Shown here: in pieces, positions 24,560-37,000 of the stretch | How positions within the stretch are numbered: the stretch's first letter is position 1 | Layout of the letters: every line of letters starts with the position of its first letter | Assembly (NCBI RefSeq): GCF_905475345.1 | Contig: NC_066597.1 | Location: forward strand, 1,287,501-1,351,500 | DNA from: Vespula vulgaris | Taxonomy: Eukaryota; Arthropoda; Insecta; Hymenoptera; Vespidae | Reading direction: 5' to 3' | DNA: 64,000 nt | Made by a program: the position numbers and the translations under genes | Notes under the pieces: model-generated | Databases searched by the model: none | Told to the model about the DNA's origin: nothing | The model's input: only the letters and a program-made list of their open reading frames with translations

Positions 24560-27159
24560 ATGAAGTCTGTAGGACCATGTCTTCTTATACTTCCGGGTAC
24601 GTTCGAAGAACAGGGATATTTTATGATTTCATATTTTCCTCTTCGTGACAATTCGTTCATCACTTTTATTTCTGGAATATTTGGTTTATGATTTATTACG
24701 ATAGTTTGTCATGTTATACTGAGATCCATCGTTCTGTAAAAAACAATTAAAACTTTCATGAAAATGATGTACTGTATCAACTCCGTTCCCATTGATAACG
24801 AGGACGGAAAATTAGCGAGCCGTTTAATATCACGATCGTGCGTGTTCTTTATCGCACTTGCTTGGATACTTGTGTTTTCTAAATCTAACAGTGGAAGGAT
24901 ACATCTGCATCCGTTGAGACTATCGTATCATAAATCTTAAGCATACGTATCTAACAATGTAATCTTTGTAAAATTGACACGTTCACTCATCAATTTTTCA
25001 TTGGATTTCAGTGATTATATTATGGGGCACAACGTTGGCTCTTCAACGACCTCCACCGAGATATTCTCAGCAATACATGCCGGAAACTGCCTTTACATGT
25101 CGTAACAAAATAGTTGGTAGTTATTATGCTGATCCTGAAACAGATTGCCAAGTTTTTCACGTTTGCGTTTCTGTGGCTGGCAGTATTCAAGATTATAAGT
25201 GAGTTCCGCTATCACTTTATCTTCGTTTAAAAACATTTTAATAAAATTATATATCTTCTTTAGGTTCCTGTGTCCCAATGATACTGCTTTCGATCAAGAG
25301 AGTCAAACGTGTGCAGATTGGTACGACGTAGATTGTGAAGCTGCGACTCTTTATTACGCCAGCGATAATTTTGATTTGTATAGACTTGGTTCAGGATTGG
25401 AGTCTCCGCATTACGATACGATACGCAGCGATGATGAACCCCAAGATAATCTTCAAAGAAGTGAAAGCAATGATCCGGTACGATCATCGGCAAACACACT
25501 CAATCGAGTTTCTTCTGCTAATTATAACAACAACAACAACAACAATAACAACAATAATCGAGAAGTTTTAAATAGTAACAGCAAAGTTAATTTTTATAAT
25601 CATAGAACAAATAAAGATGATAATTATGATAACGAAAGATCTTACAAAGACGAAACAGTGACTACAGAGAAAAAGAAAACGGGCGTCAGGAAAGTGAGTA
25701 GGAAACAACCCTACAACGGAAATACCAACGATTATCCTGTATCAAGCACGGCAATACCATCGACTTATAATAGTCAGAATAATTACAATGGAAATTTTTT
25801 CAATAATAACAACAACAACAACAACAACAACAACAATAACAATTACAATCAACGACCGACTACATCCGGTTCATCTTCCACGATTCGACCCCAAGAGAAC
25901 TATAACAGGAATCAGAATATTCAAAAATATACCGTGACTGCGTCCTCGACTTATCGACCCAACACGAATTATCAAGATTCTTACAGCAGTTACCAACCAC
26001 CAAGTTCTACCGCCAGGCCAACCGTTTACAATACTTACAACACGAACAACAATTACAATCAGGATAATTCAGGATCTTATACACCTAGCACTACATTAAG
26101 GACAACAAATTACAATGGTAATGGCAACAGAAACGGATATCAACCTTACAATGTTGGACAGTTCACACAGTCCAGCACTGTATTACCTAGCACGAATTAT
26201 CAAGCGAGTGATTATACAAATTATCAGAAAAATTATAACGTTCAACGCACTAACGGTAATAATGGAGGATACCGTCAATCAACAACTATTGCCGCTACAA
26301 TTTATGACAATAATTATGGTAGTGCCAGCGAACAGTATAGAAATGGACATAGTTCCACTACATCAGAAATAAGTCAGACCACCTCGAAACACTTCACAAA
26401 TTATGCAGGAAGCAGTTACGCTCCAACTACCTATAGTCCACCAACGAAGAAGTACGTCCACACGGACAACAGTCCGGCTCAATCGGTGTCTCGAAGTAAC
26501 GATCGCTACAACAGTCAACAATCATCGGATAACAATCAATATTACGATAAAAACGAGCAGACGATCAAATCTTCTACTCAACATTATGACAATACAAAAA
26601 CCTCAAAAAAGGGAACGCAGTACAACAATTATGAGAGCTCGAATAGTGGAAAATATTATATTGAGACTAGTACAGATAATTATGATTTCGGAAGAGCTTC
26701 AGTAGGTATAGGTTTCAGTCCTGCCAGTATAAATCATTTGGCTGAGACACCCAGGTCTACGACACCAGTTCCTAGGTAGGTTCACGCGTCTTTATTATAC
26801 AATTAGAATATTCTTATCGATGTCATCATTCAGTTACATTATCCGAACTTTCTCTTTTCTACTCAAATAGAAGACAAGCTAGTGCAACCACGTATAATCC
26901 GAACAGCTTCAGCAGTAATACTCAAAAGCCATCGTCAATAAATACAACTCCTCGAAGTAGCACATATGTCAGCGGATCGGCTAGACCTTTCACATCGACT
27001 ACCAGATTCGTTAGCAGTACAACTGCTCGACCAAAATCAGGAAAAAAAAATGATTATGATTACGCGTATTATGATAATGCTGGAGGTCCCGAATATGATG
27101 GTCTTGAACTTGAACAAGTCACTGGGAACAAGGAATCGTCTAAACTATCGAGAAATTGA
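24560..27159 (+). CDS. secreted CBM14 (peritrophin A) chitin-binding protein, CPAP1-like
   Basis: Predicted secreted 674-aa protein of the cuticle or peritrophic matrix. Exons: 24560-24596, 25012-25198, 25264-26775 and 26871-27159; phases agree. Exon 1 plus exon 2 build a signal peptide (residues 1-23, core LLILPVIILWGTTLA). One CBM14 domain follows (about 42-103) with six cysteines spaced like the family (FTC, TDC, HVC, FLC, QTC, VDC) plus the aromatic GSYYADPETDCQVFHVC segment, known to bind chitin. The remaining ~570 residues are low-complexity Asn/Tyr/Ser/Thr-rich, with two long Asn runs encoded by AAC/AAT repeats, and a Tyr/Asp-rich end (DYDYAYYDNAGGPEYDG). A single N-terminal CBM14 with a long disordered tail resembles the one-domain CPAP1 class; the exact subfamily is not assigned. 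Asn runs may vary in length between individuals. Confidence 0.85.
25527..25560 (+). repeat. in-frame (AAC)n run encoding poly-Asn
   Basis: AAC/AAT codons in exon 3 of the chitin-binding gene; a second run is at 25803-25844. The mix of AAC and AAT suggests an aged, partly stabilised repeat. Confidence 0.85.
25803..25844 (+). repeat. second in-frame (AAC)n run encoding poly-Asn
   Basis: About 14 consecutive Asn codons (AAT/AAC) in the same exon as the first run. Confidence 0.85.
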
Positions 27160-28207
27160 TCAAACTTTCTCGTAGCAGTTCTCTTCAAAAGTATTTCGGA
27201 GTTGGTCGTTAGGAAGCGTTTTTAATTGAAGAATTTAAATAACCAGTTTTTGATGTGTCTTCCATATTAGAAAAGAGATGATTGAAAGGAAGACAATATT
27301 GAAAACTGATTGGAAGTCGTAAATCACATTTAACAATTTCGATTCGATAATATGAATCTTTTATTTACTATTATTAATTAATTATTATCGCTGATATTCC
27401 CATGATTGATACGCTATCGTTTATCATCTTTGTCAGTATTACGAAATATTAGTAAGCAGGCGATAACATTTGAAAGTTATTTTTAATTAAAAAAAAAATA
27501 TATAAATTGTTCACTATTATTGCACTCGGATATTTACATGATAAGAAACGTTTCTATATTTGTTTTAAAATGTTTTAGAGATTAATATATTTTATATATT
27601 TTTGTAAATATATGAATGTTTATTCAGAGAAATACGCATAAAATACTTGGAATTCATAGAAAATACGAGTTCATTCATAACAGCCGAAGTATGCGTATAG
27701 ATCTTGTATACTAAAAATGCTTGTGTAACAAGTTTTTGATTAAAAACTATATTATTAATCCTTTTTTATTATAAAGTTATTATTCTTCTTCTATCACGCG
27801 CTCGATTCGTTAATTACGTGTTACTTTATAAAAAAAAAATGATATGTATGCATAGCCATTTGTTTTTAACAAGTTTCAAACTTTCGCGCGCTATTGAAGC
27901 GCGCCATCTCTTTAAAAAATTTCAAATCTTCGGGCGTTATGAAAACATTTATTTGAGCGCGCAATTAAAACGTACGTTTTCGACGTGAACGAAACAAAAC
28001 TGTGTTGTTTGTGTCAATTGTCTTTGTTAATTTATTTCGATTTCCCTGGAAACCATAACAATTTCGAATTGTTTATTCAGTCTAAATGAAATATACACCT
28101 TGTACGTAAGTTATAACAATTTATTTCATTTAAAAGCTACATAAAGATTCTCATTTTATTTGGACAATTGCGTAACGGTTTCGCATAACTCAGATTCAAA
28201 AAATATA
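27160..28207. other. convergent intergenic region (3' ends)
   Basis: An AT-rich spacer between the tail-to-tail ends of the chitin-binding gene and DENND10. It presumably holds both 3' UTRs. It contains GCGCGCCATCT at 27898-27908 (reverse AGATGGCGCGC), a motif seen at other spacers of this window. No coding frame was found. Confidence 0.5.
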
Positions 28208-29511
28208 TTACAATATGAATAAATTTTCAGCTATAGCTAAGTTAATCAAAAAACTTTCGACGGCTTGTGATAAATCTTTTTCTTTGAATGCCTGAATTGA
28301 TACCATTTTTTTTCCATCCGACGTTTCAGTGGTAGCTAAAGACGTTAATTGATTTAATAAATCTTTTGTTTTTTCATTAATCTCGGATATTATTTGTGAT
28401 TCTGTACAAGCTTGATTTTCGCATAATTGTACCATAAACAATGCTATTTCCTTATGCGTTTTTGTCATAGTGAGGCTTTCTGTGAAACAAAAATTATAGT
28501 TAAGTTTTGTCAAAAAAGGAAACTGACAAAACTTTTTTCTCTACCTTTTGCATGTGAAGCAACAGTGATTTCTCTAGCAGGTATATTAACTAATAAATCA
28601 TATAGATCTGTCCTTGAAGAAATTGCACTGTTTCTACATCCTGCTATATAGTATGACTGCTTCTACAAAATCATTTATTTTTAATGTTTAAATCATAAAA
28701 AGTCAGTAAATCTTTTTTGTCACACATATATACCTTCAAATCAAGTAGCTCATCATTCACCAACTCTATCCATGGATATAAATTTTCCTCAACTTTACGA
28801 TGTTTCATTAAAGCAGGAAAAGTTTTCATCCATCTAAGTAATTGTTCTAAACTATGATGATATATCACTATCCTTTTTTTTAACAAGAGAGCAGTATATA
28901 TCAAAATTGTTTCTAATTCAAATGTTTTTATTAACTCTCTAACATTTGTATTAGTTGTTGTACGACTGCTAAAGTCATCAGACACAAATGTTCCATTTTC
29001 TTGTGTTGAACATGATCCCTTTGTAAAGACGGAAAGATATAATTGTAAAATCTCTGTTGGTTTTCCTGTCTTGCAATACATTTTACTAAAGACACGTGAC
29101 AGTACTTCATACTTTTGTGGATTAAAGTCTTTTGCAAATAGAACTAATGCAAATTGTTTGACCTAATAACAAAGTTATCTATTGGTTACTTTATCATATA
29201 TTTTTAATATATATATATATATATATTCTTTGTCTTCTTACCTTGGGTAATCTATCAGAATCAAATACCTCACTACAGTGTAAATAAAACCAAGTTTGAC
29301 CATGTCTTGCACAAATAAATGTTTGTGGAGAATTATGTTCAAGTCCTAAATTACATTTTCTTTTGACAATAGTTTTTTGTGATTCTGAGACTGTAGGATA
29401 TGACCATGTCCAAAGTATATCTCCATTATGATCTTTCTCTAAAAATAATCATTCCAAATTATTTACTTTGAATGAATATGTATTAAATATTTATATGTTT
29501 TTTATAAATAT

Positions 29512-29560
<49 letters not shown>

Positions 29561-29637
29561 ATACATATTTTAAACTTGCCGATTATACTACAGGACAATA
29601 AATCCGTGAGCGGTGCCATATCGTGACAATTAGTCAT
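28208..29637 (-). CDS. DENND10: DENN domain-containing protein 10 (FAM45)
   Basis: 357-aa protein, the same length as the human protein as I recall it, and related along its whole length. The family acts in late endosome/multivesicular body homeostasis and Rab control. Exons in coding order: 29637-29580, 29438-29242, 29162-28734, 28662-28545 and 28479-28208; all phases agree. Recognisable blocks are EKDHNGDILWTWSYP, FAKDFNPQKYEVLSRVF, VFTKGSCSTQENGTFVSDDF, LIYTALLLKKRIVIYHH, RTDLYDLLVN and the C-terminal VESFLINLAIAENLFIL. Intron 1 has a GC donor (G|GCAAGT) and a normal AG acceptor: the reading frame is only restored with that border. The start Met is set by a preceding out-of-frame ATG that stops after two codons. 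It lies head to head with SERAC1, 456 bases apart. Confidence 0.93.
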
Positions 29638-30093
29638 ACATTATCTCTAAAAAAAAATAACATGTTTTATTGCGTCTATATATTTATATTCTTATATGTA
29701 TGTGCGTAAATAAATGACACATCGCGGAACATAATGGAATTTAATCTGTCATTCAATTGATATTACTAAATTATAAAGTGTTATATTTACAAATATCATT
29801 GTTAAGGTTAATTTTGATAGTACTCTATAATAGTTTAATGATATATTTTGAAAGAAGCATAATATTGTAAAGAGTGGCTAATATTAGACTTTAAATTTAT
29901 ATTTTAAAATCGCAATAGTATCTTGATATTTTTTTTCTTATATATAATATGTTTTAAATACTAAATATTTGTCTGTTTTATCACACAGGTATAACCACGA
30001 AAATCCATGACGTACGATACACTGAAGTCCATTAAATCGCACTTAATCTTCTGATAATATTCGAATATTAGATTTGATAATAATTTTGGTAGA
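29638..30093. promoter_or_regulatory. shared promoter region of DENND10 and SERAC1
   Basis: 456 bases between two divergent start codons. It is AT-rich with no clear TATA box at the expected places. Head-to-head spacing this short implies a bidirectional promoter; no further element is recognised. Confidence 0.45.
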
Positions 30094-33000
30094 ATGTGTG
30101 TAAAAACTTACAAAAAATGCTTGTATTATTTAATGTCAAGTGGTACTTGCATGGTATTCATAGGGTATGTTTGCTTTACTTTATATAGGTTAAGATAACA
30201 AAGTTATAAGGTTAAGATAACAAAAAAATTTTATTTTATCATATTTTTTTCATATTTTATCATACTTTTAATTATATTTTATATAGTGGTTGTTGGTTTT
30301 TATATCAACTACGACAAACATCACAGATTCTTCGATCCACTGTAACAACAGACATTGTTAATTTAGAACAAACACGCAAATCATACATATATATTGATAA
30401 ACCTCAATACAAAGGTACAAATTTCATATAATATTTTTATAGTGTGCTTATTATAAGTCATTGTTTTTTATTATATCATAATATTTAATTTTAGATATTT
30501 TCACATTTCATAAAAAAGAAAATCAATATATATCGGAAAGACAATCTGCAGTTAATCATGATGTAACTAATGTCTTAATTAGATTCAGTTATAATGTAAC
30601 TAATATTGTAGCTATCATGGTTGATATTATAACAGACAGATGGAAAATGTTAAATCAAAAATTAGCATATAGATTGCTAAATGTAGCTCGTTTTGGTGAT
30701 GAACATGAAAGAATAAGAGCTGCTACAGCTTTATGTTCTTTAAATGATTTAGAAGGTAAATAAAAAAAAAATAATATATAAATATATGTTAAGATTCTAA
30801 AGCATTGTCTATGTAGTATCAGCAAACAATGAACAAAACTGTCATATTTTGTTTAGAAAAATTTTTATAATATGAAAACAATTTTTAGATTGGCATTATC
30901 AAAATATGGCACAGATGTTAGATGCTAGGACAGCTATTGCTCTTGCACGTACACCAAATGTTGATCAACGCTTTTTCTTAAAACCACCTTATTTTCATAT
31001 GGAATATAAGTTGCATGTATGTAAATTGTACATAATATTAGCTTAACATATGTTGCTGAAAAAACTAATAGCTCTTGTATGTATAGATTGCATAAACATT
31101 TAAGATAGTACCTAATATAAATTATTTTTACAGGATATAATTGAGAAAGTCCATGACATGTTGTTACATTTAAATTCATTATGTAATAAATTACATCCAT
31201 GTCTTACTCAGTTTCTTCATAAAAAGTTTGGAGATTTATTTAGAGTAAGTAAAAATTTCAAACATAAAATAAGAATAATAAATCTATAATGAAGTATATG
31301 TCATAGGATGGTTTAATGTTTGAACATGATTTAACAAGTATGGGTTTAGCAATTCCTCCAGCAATTATATGGAATGAAGAATTACTTCAAAACTGTGTCC
31401 AAACAATTTATCATCATTCCTCTCTTGAACAATATAGTAAAGGTATAAGAGATTGGGCAGATTGGTGTCATTAAGTAATATATATTTTTTATTTACTATG
31501 TTTTTATGATTTTTATTTCTATTTTTTTTAAGATATTGTGAATGCTGATGGTCTCCGAATACTTATGTTAATTTACAAAATCTTCAGTAATGATATTGAA
31601 ATGTGCGTAATACTTGCCAATATACTTTCTAATATATCACTTCACACGGAGTATTTAGATGATTTTTTTCGATCAGGTTAGACATTACTAAAATAAACAA
31701 AATATCTATTCTTTTATCATTGAGAATCATGGAATATCATCGATTTTTTTTTAGGTTGGTTTAGTATATTAGTAACATGGTCTAAGAACAAAGATATAAG
31801 ATTATCAGTACCTGCAGGATGTGCATTAGCAAACTTAGATATAGATAAAAATAAGCATATCAAATATCATAGACATGTATATCTTCTTCATCCATTGCAT
31901 AGAACTGATACAACATCAAAACTAGATGTTATCTTTTTGCATGGTTTACTTGGTGGAGTCTTTATAACATGGAGACAAAGAGATATAAAAGATGATACAT
32001 CTAAATGCGAAGGTTTGTGCCTGACATGAATAATTAATTTCGAAGAAAATATCCTATATTAATTTTACATAATATGCGCGATTTTTTAATGTGATAATTA
32101 TAGATCCTATTAATAAGAAACGTGAGAATAGTCAAACATCTACTTTGATCAGTGATTATCCCCAAGAATTTTTCAAAGATTTGGCTTATGATTTACAAAC
32201 ACGTGCGTGGAAAAAATTAGGCAGAGATTACGAAGTGATACTCGATGATTGTCCCGTAAATGTTAATTATCAATCAACTGGTCCATTTACTTGTAAAGGG
32301 TAATGCATTATACATATTGTAAATGATTTCAAATCTTTATTGATAATAAAATAATTTAAAAAATCAATATTTTTTAGAGATGATGCTTGCATGAACGATT
32401 TAGAGAATGATAAAATTTGTAGAACACAATGTTGGCCAATGGATTGGTTGCCTCGAGATGTTCCATATCTTCGAATTCTTGGTGTTAATTATGACACAAA
32501 TTTATCAATGTGGACTCCTTTATGTCCGATAGAAAGTTTGAAGTAAATGATAAACATTATTTAATATCTTTACAAATGTCATGTATATACATTTATATTT
32601 AAATGTTTATTATTTTATTAATTCTTCTAGGAGTACCATCAGTGATAGAAGTAGTGAATATATTAGTAAATTATTGATAGCAGATGTTGGAAAACGACCA
32701 ATAATATGGGTTTGTCATTCTATGGGTGGTTTATTAGTTAAAAAAATGCTCGTCGAAGGTCAGTAATTAAAGAAGATCGATAATAAATAAGTAAATATTT
32801 CGCTGCTTTCATATATCGGTACAATACATCAATAACTTTGTATAGAATGGAAAAGTGGGGATAAGAATAACATATGCAAAAATACACGCGGAATAGTATT
32901 TTATAGTACTCCACATCGTGGTTCGCATATAGCTGCATTAACGCAAGCAACACAAATGCTTATATGGCCATCAATAGAGGTGCAGGAATTACGAGAAGGT

Positions 33001-33584
33001 GAATTACTATTTTAAAAACAATATAAATATTTATAAGAAAGCATAACTATTTTTATACGTTATATTTATATTCCACAGAGTCACCGCATCTTCTTGGATT
33101 GCACAAAGATTTTATTGAGATGTTAAACAATTATCCTATAAATATCGTGAGTTTCAGTGAAACAAAATCTACCCTGGTAACTGCTTTAAAATTTCCATTC
33201 CAATTCGTCACTCCTAATTCAGCAGGTGAAGTTTTTTAGATGATTATTAAGAAAATATTTCTTTTTTATTTCTTGTATAACAAGATTATTCATAAGGTTA
33301 TTCATTCACAGATCCTGGTGTAGGTGAATTTTTTGAAATTCCACAGGATCATTTAACAATCTGTAAGCCTGCTAATAGGTAATTTTCTCGCAGATTTTTC
33401 GATAATATTTTTATTTTGTTTTATGAAAGATGAAAGTACTTTATAATTCTTTATGTTATCTAGGCGATCGTTTTTGTATCAAAAGCTCTTATGCTTACTT
33501 AGACGTCAGATAGAAATTCGAAAAGAAACAAAGAGCTCAATATTCATGAATCTAACGTGGCCAGATAGATTATTGCCAAAATAA
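30094..33584 (+). CDS. SERAC1: SERAC1, mitochondrial/ER contact-site serine hydrolase
   Basis: 737-aa protein; the family remodels phosphatidylglycerol at mitochondria-associated ER membranes and affects cardiolipin and cholesterol handling. Fifteen exons with consistent phases: 30094-30164, 30287-30414, 30495-30755, 30889-31016, 31134-31244, 31307-31442, 31533-31676, 31755-32012, 32104-32299, 32378-32542, 32631-32758, 32846-32998, 33079-33225, 33312-33378 and 33464-33584. A hydrophobic N-terminal segment precedes a helical, armadillo-like region. The alpha/beta-hydrolase part shows HGLLGGVFITWRQRD (oxyanion region), the nucleophile elbow CHSMGGLL with Ser near residue 563, STPHRGS, and the late DHLTICKP block holding the probable catalytic His. 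The lipase motif carries Cys in place of the usual first Gly. It ends tail to tail with the SEA-domain gene. Confidence 0.93.
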
Positions 33585-34078
33585 ATGATGTTCCTTATCT
33601 TTACTCTCATTACTCTCTTCTGATGCTTTATTATTTCGTACGTATTCAGGATTATGTCTTTCGTAAGTAGTATCGTCTATTCAATAGAAAATAAGAAATA
33701 TGTTATTTTTTGTTTTACAATTTTATCTATTTTAAAGTAAGCGTTCCTCTTTTCAAATTATTTTAATAATTACAAATTAAAATAATTTATTATTTTGACT
33801 AGAGTAGAAAAATCAAATTTTTTATATTTTAAGTTTATTTTTCGATGATAATAATTGCAGTACGTATCAAAAGAAAAAAAAAAATGTTTTTAATTTTTTA
33901 TAAATAATGTTAATAATTTTATGTCCTTCCTATACAAATTCGTAATCCTTTTTCTTATTAATGGGTACTGCATCATATCCATTACACCTACTTAAGAGGC
34001 AATGATCGTCTGAAGTAAATACCTACACGAATAAATTAACTTATAAATTACAAAGATAACAGTTTATTGTTATCAATT
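33585..34078. other. convergent spacer between SERAC1 and the SEA-domain gene
   Basis: An AT-rich spacer of about 490 bases that presumably carries the two 3' UTRs. No open frame of interest. Confidence 0.5.
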
Positions 34079-37000
34079 TTAAAAATTCGTATCATAATCT
34101 GGATGTTGATGATGATGATGATGATAGCCGCCGTATTTATTATTTCCGTGTGATGGATTAGAATAATACCCGTTCCATTCAGATCGCCAACTATCGTGGA
34201 GGTTATATTTTTTACCTTCTTGAAATGATCTGTCTACTAATACCTGTAAAAAGTATAAACAAATGATAAAATTATTTAAAGAATTGTCCCTACGAAAAAT
34301 GTGTAAATTTCTCTGTTATCGACTGCTCGTATCGACTATCGATTATCATGTTATTAAACGCCATCTAGTACTAAGTATAGGAATTAAATTTGTCTACTCC
34401 TGACGATAGGCAATACTCGTTACATATATGTTTACGTGTAACATAAAAATTATTTCATCGACATACCTTATTAGATGTCGATTCAAATGATTTATCGTTC
34501 CATGAGACATCTGGATCAGTCCATATTGTATGTATTTGCTTCGGATAATCATTAGATCTGTTCAACGAGGTTGCATGTGAATTTCCCAGTATATTTTTTC
34601 CAATTCCATCTTCGTAAATAGTAGATACAGAGGGTTTCAACTTTGAACCATTTTGACGATTGACCAGCTAAAATTTCAAAAAATGTTTCTATTATTTTGA
34701 ACTTTAAGATAACTAATTAATTAATTAATTAATTAAATTAACTTACTACGGAAACACCGAATACAATAATGAATAATAATCCTCCAATACCGATGACTAT
34801 CATAACAACTGCCCACTGAGGTATTAATCTATCTTCGTTTTCAATTATGTTGGAGGAAGGAACCTTGGGTATCACTAAATAAAAAATAATACAACGTAAC
34901 AAACTGTATAATAATCATACAATAATATTTCACTTACCTACAAAATCAGTAGATTTGGGATCTATCGTAAATACGCCTAACTTCATGTCTCCTTTACCCT
35001 TCGTCTCATTCCAACGACTCGAATTATACGTTCTCAAAGAATCGTGAAATATTACTTTCAATTCTTGCGTGTTGATTCTTTGCGGTAAGTTCACGAGTTC
35101 AATGAAAAAGTCTACTAGAATACTACCTTGGCTGAAAAATTAGACAAAGGAAAAATTAATTTCAATAACTAAGCATTTTTTAGGATCAATATTTATGGTT
35201 ACGTACCTGAACGAATCGATTCTTATTTTTTTGTACCAATTCATTAAAACGGTAGACTTTGAAAAAACGAAATTCATCTGAAAAATAGAAAGAAAAAACA
35301 AATATGTCAAAGTTATGAAAAAAATATTGACATATATCATAAAAGATCATTTAGTAAAGATTTACATCTCTTTCAATCTCGTTTGCAAGTTGCTGCCATT
35401 CTTGAGTATTACGATCGAGTAATTCTGGCACCCAAATAGTATTACCAATTATTCGTATAGTACCAGCAACTTCACACTCTTCCTCGCATATTCCAATAGT
35501 CGTTGATCTTGGTGTAGTCGTTGTCGTAGTTGTCGTAGATGTTATTGAAACAGCACTTGTAGTTTCGACGACCGACATGTTCACAGAAATATCTGTTGCA
35601 GTTCTTGCGACTTCCAAGAGTTTTTCAATTGAGATTGGAGTAGTAGATGGAGTTGGCCAGCCAGTAAACTCGGTGGTAGCTCTAACAATGAAAAGTGATT
35701 ATTTTTATACCTCATTTAAATCATTTTAATTCTTTAATTTAATTTAATTTAATAAAGTTGATTGATGTTTACCTAGTTGGCCATCCTTTTTGTATACGTG
35801 GAGTAATTGCAGGAAGTCCATCGATTCGATGACTCTGAGGAGTTGTAATTTTATGACCAAGTTTCCGTCCACCTGGTCTGCTAGGAAATACAATTTTCAA
35901 ACCACTAGCTTTAGCTGTAGTCGGTTCAGTGCCCGTTAAAGTGGAATTATTATTATTATTAGCATCACTCGATTCATTATTCTTTGATTCTGACGAATTC
36001 GTCGCTTTTTCTGTATAATCACGAGGTAACAATGCAGTTACGTCAAACTTCGAATTGGCAAAAAGATTTTGAATGGAAATTTTTTCTGTAGTAAAGTTCG
36101 ATGAATCAACACTAGCAGGTATTATTTCGCTGTTCTTTTTTTTGTTATAATCAGCCGGCAAAAGTTTAGAGACATCAACCTTTGATTTTGCTAAAATATC
36201 GCTCAAAGCACTACGTTCTGTTATTTCCTGTCGATCTTCTTTTGATAATTTAAAACCAGGTGGTAGGAAAGATTTGACATCTTGGAAGATGATTTGTGTA
36301 TTGGTCTTTTTAGTAGCAGCTGTGCTGGCCTGAGTCGTAGACTTTGTTTCATCGGAGTTTAATGGCGTTGTAGTTTTTCCAGAAGGCCATCTAAAATATA
36401 TAAATTATCGCGTTAATGAATATACAAAAGAAATAGGAGAAAACATAAATAATTATATAATTTTCTAACTTGAACGCTATCTTCGCTCGTGGCGTATTAG
36501 TAGTCATCCCATTGGAATCAGAATCATGTAAGAACCCTTCAGAAGAGTTGTTAACATTCGTACGATCAAACCTCTTGTCATTGTACCTTCTAGGTACAAA
36601 TTTACTAATAATAGGAGTTTTGCTAGTAGTAGTACTACTACCGCTCGTAGATGTAACATATTTACGACGAGTTGTACGATCTCTATCATTTAAAACATCC
36701 AACTGCAATGTATTACCAGCTGTTCTGAAGCCACCGACAAGGAAACCACTTGATAATTCAGATTGCACTCTATCAAGTTTATCGATGATGCTTTCCGTTG
36801 ATTCTGGAGGTGGAAATGTCTTTTTTATTGAGGTCATGGCCGCAGCATCGTTGTTTATTCGTACGACTCGATCTACCACCGGAAATGGTAGAAAACGTGC
36901 ACCATTTATGCTACGACTAGTTTGTACAAAAGCCAATACTCTGGAATCCTCAGTCGTAGTACTTTCTAATATTCGATCATCGATAGATTTTTCTTTGGTC

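Noticed and set aside
24758..24940. 60-codon frame with a hydrophobic segment before the chitin-binding exons
   Set aside because: Lies in intron 1; a better first exon at 24560-24596 completes a signal peptide in phase.
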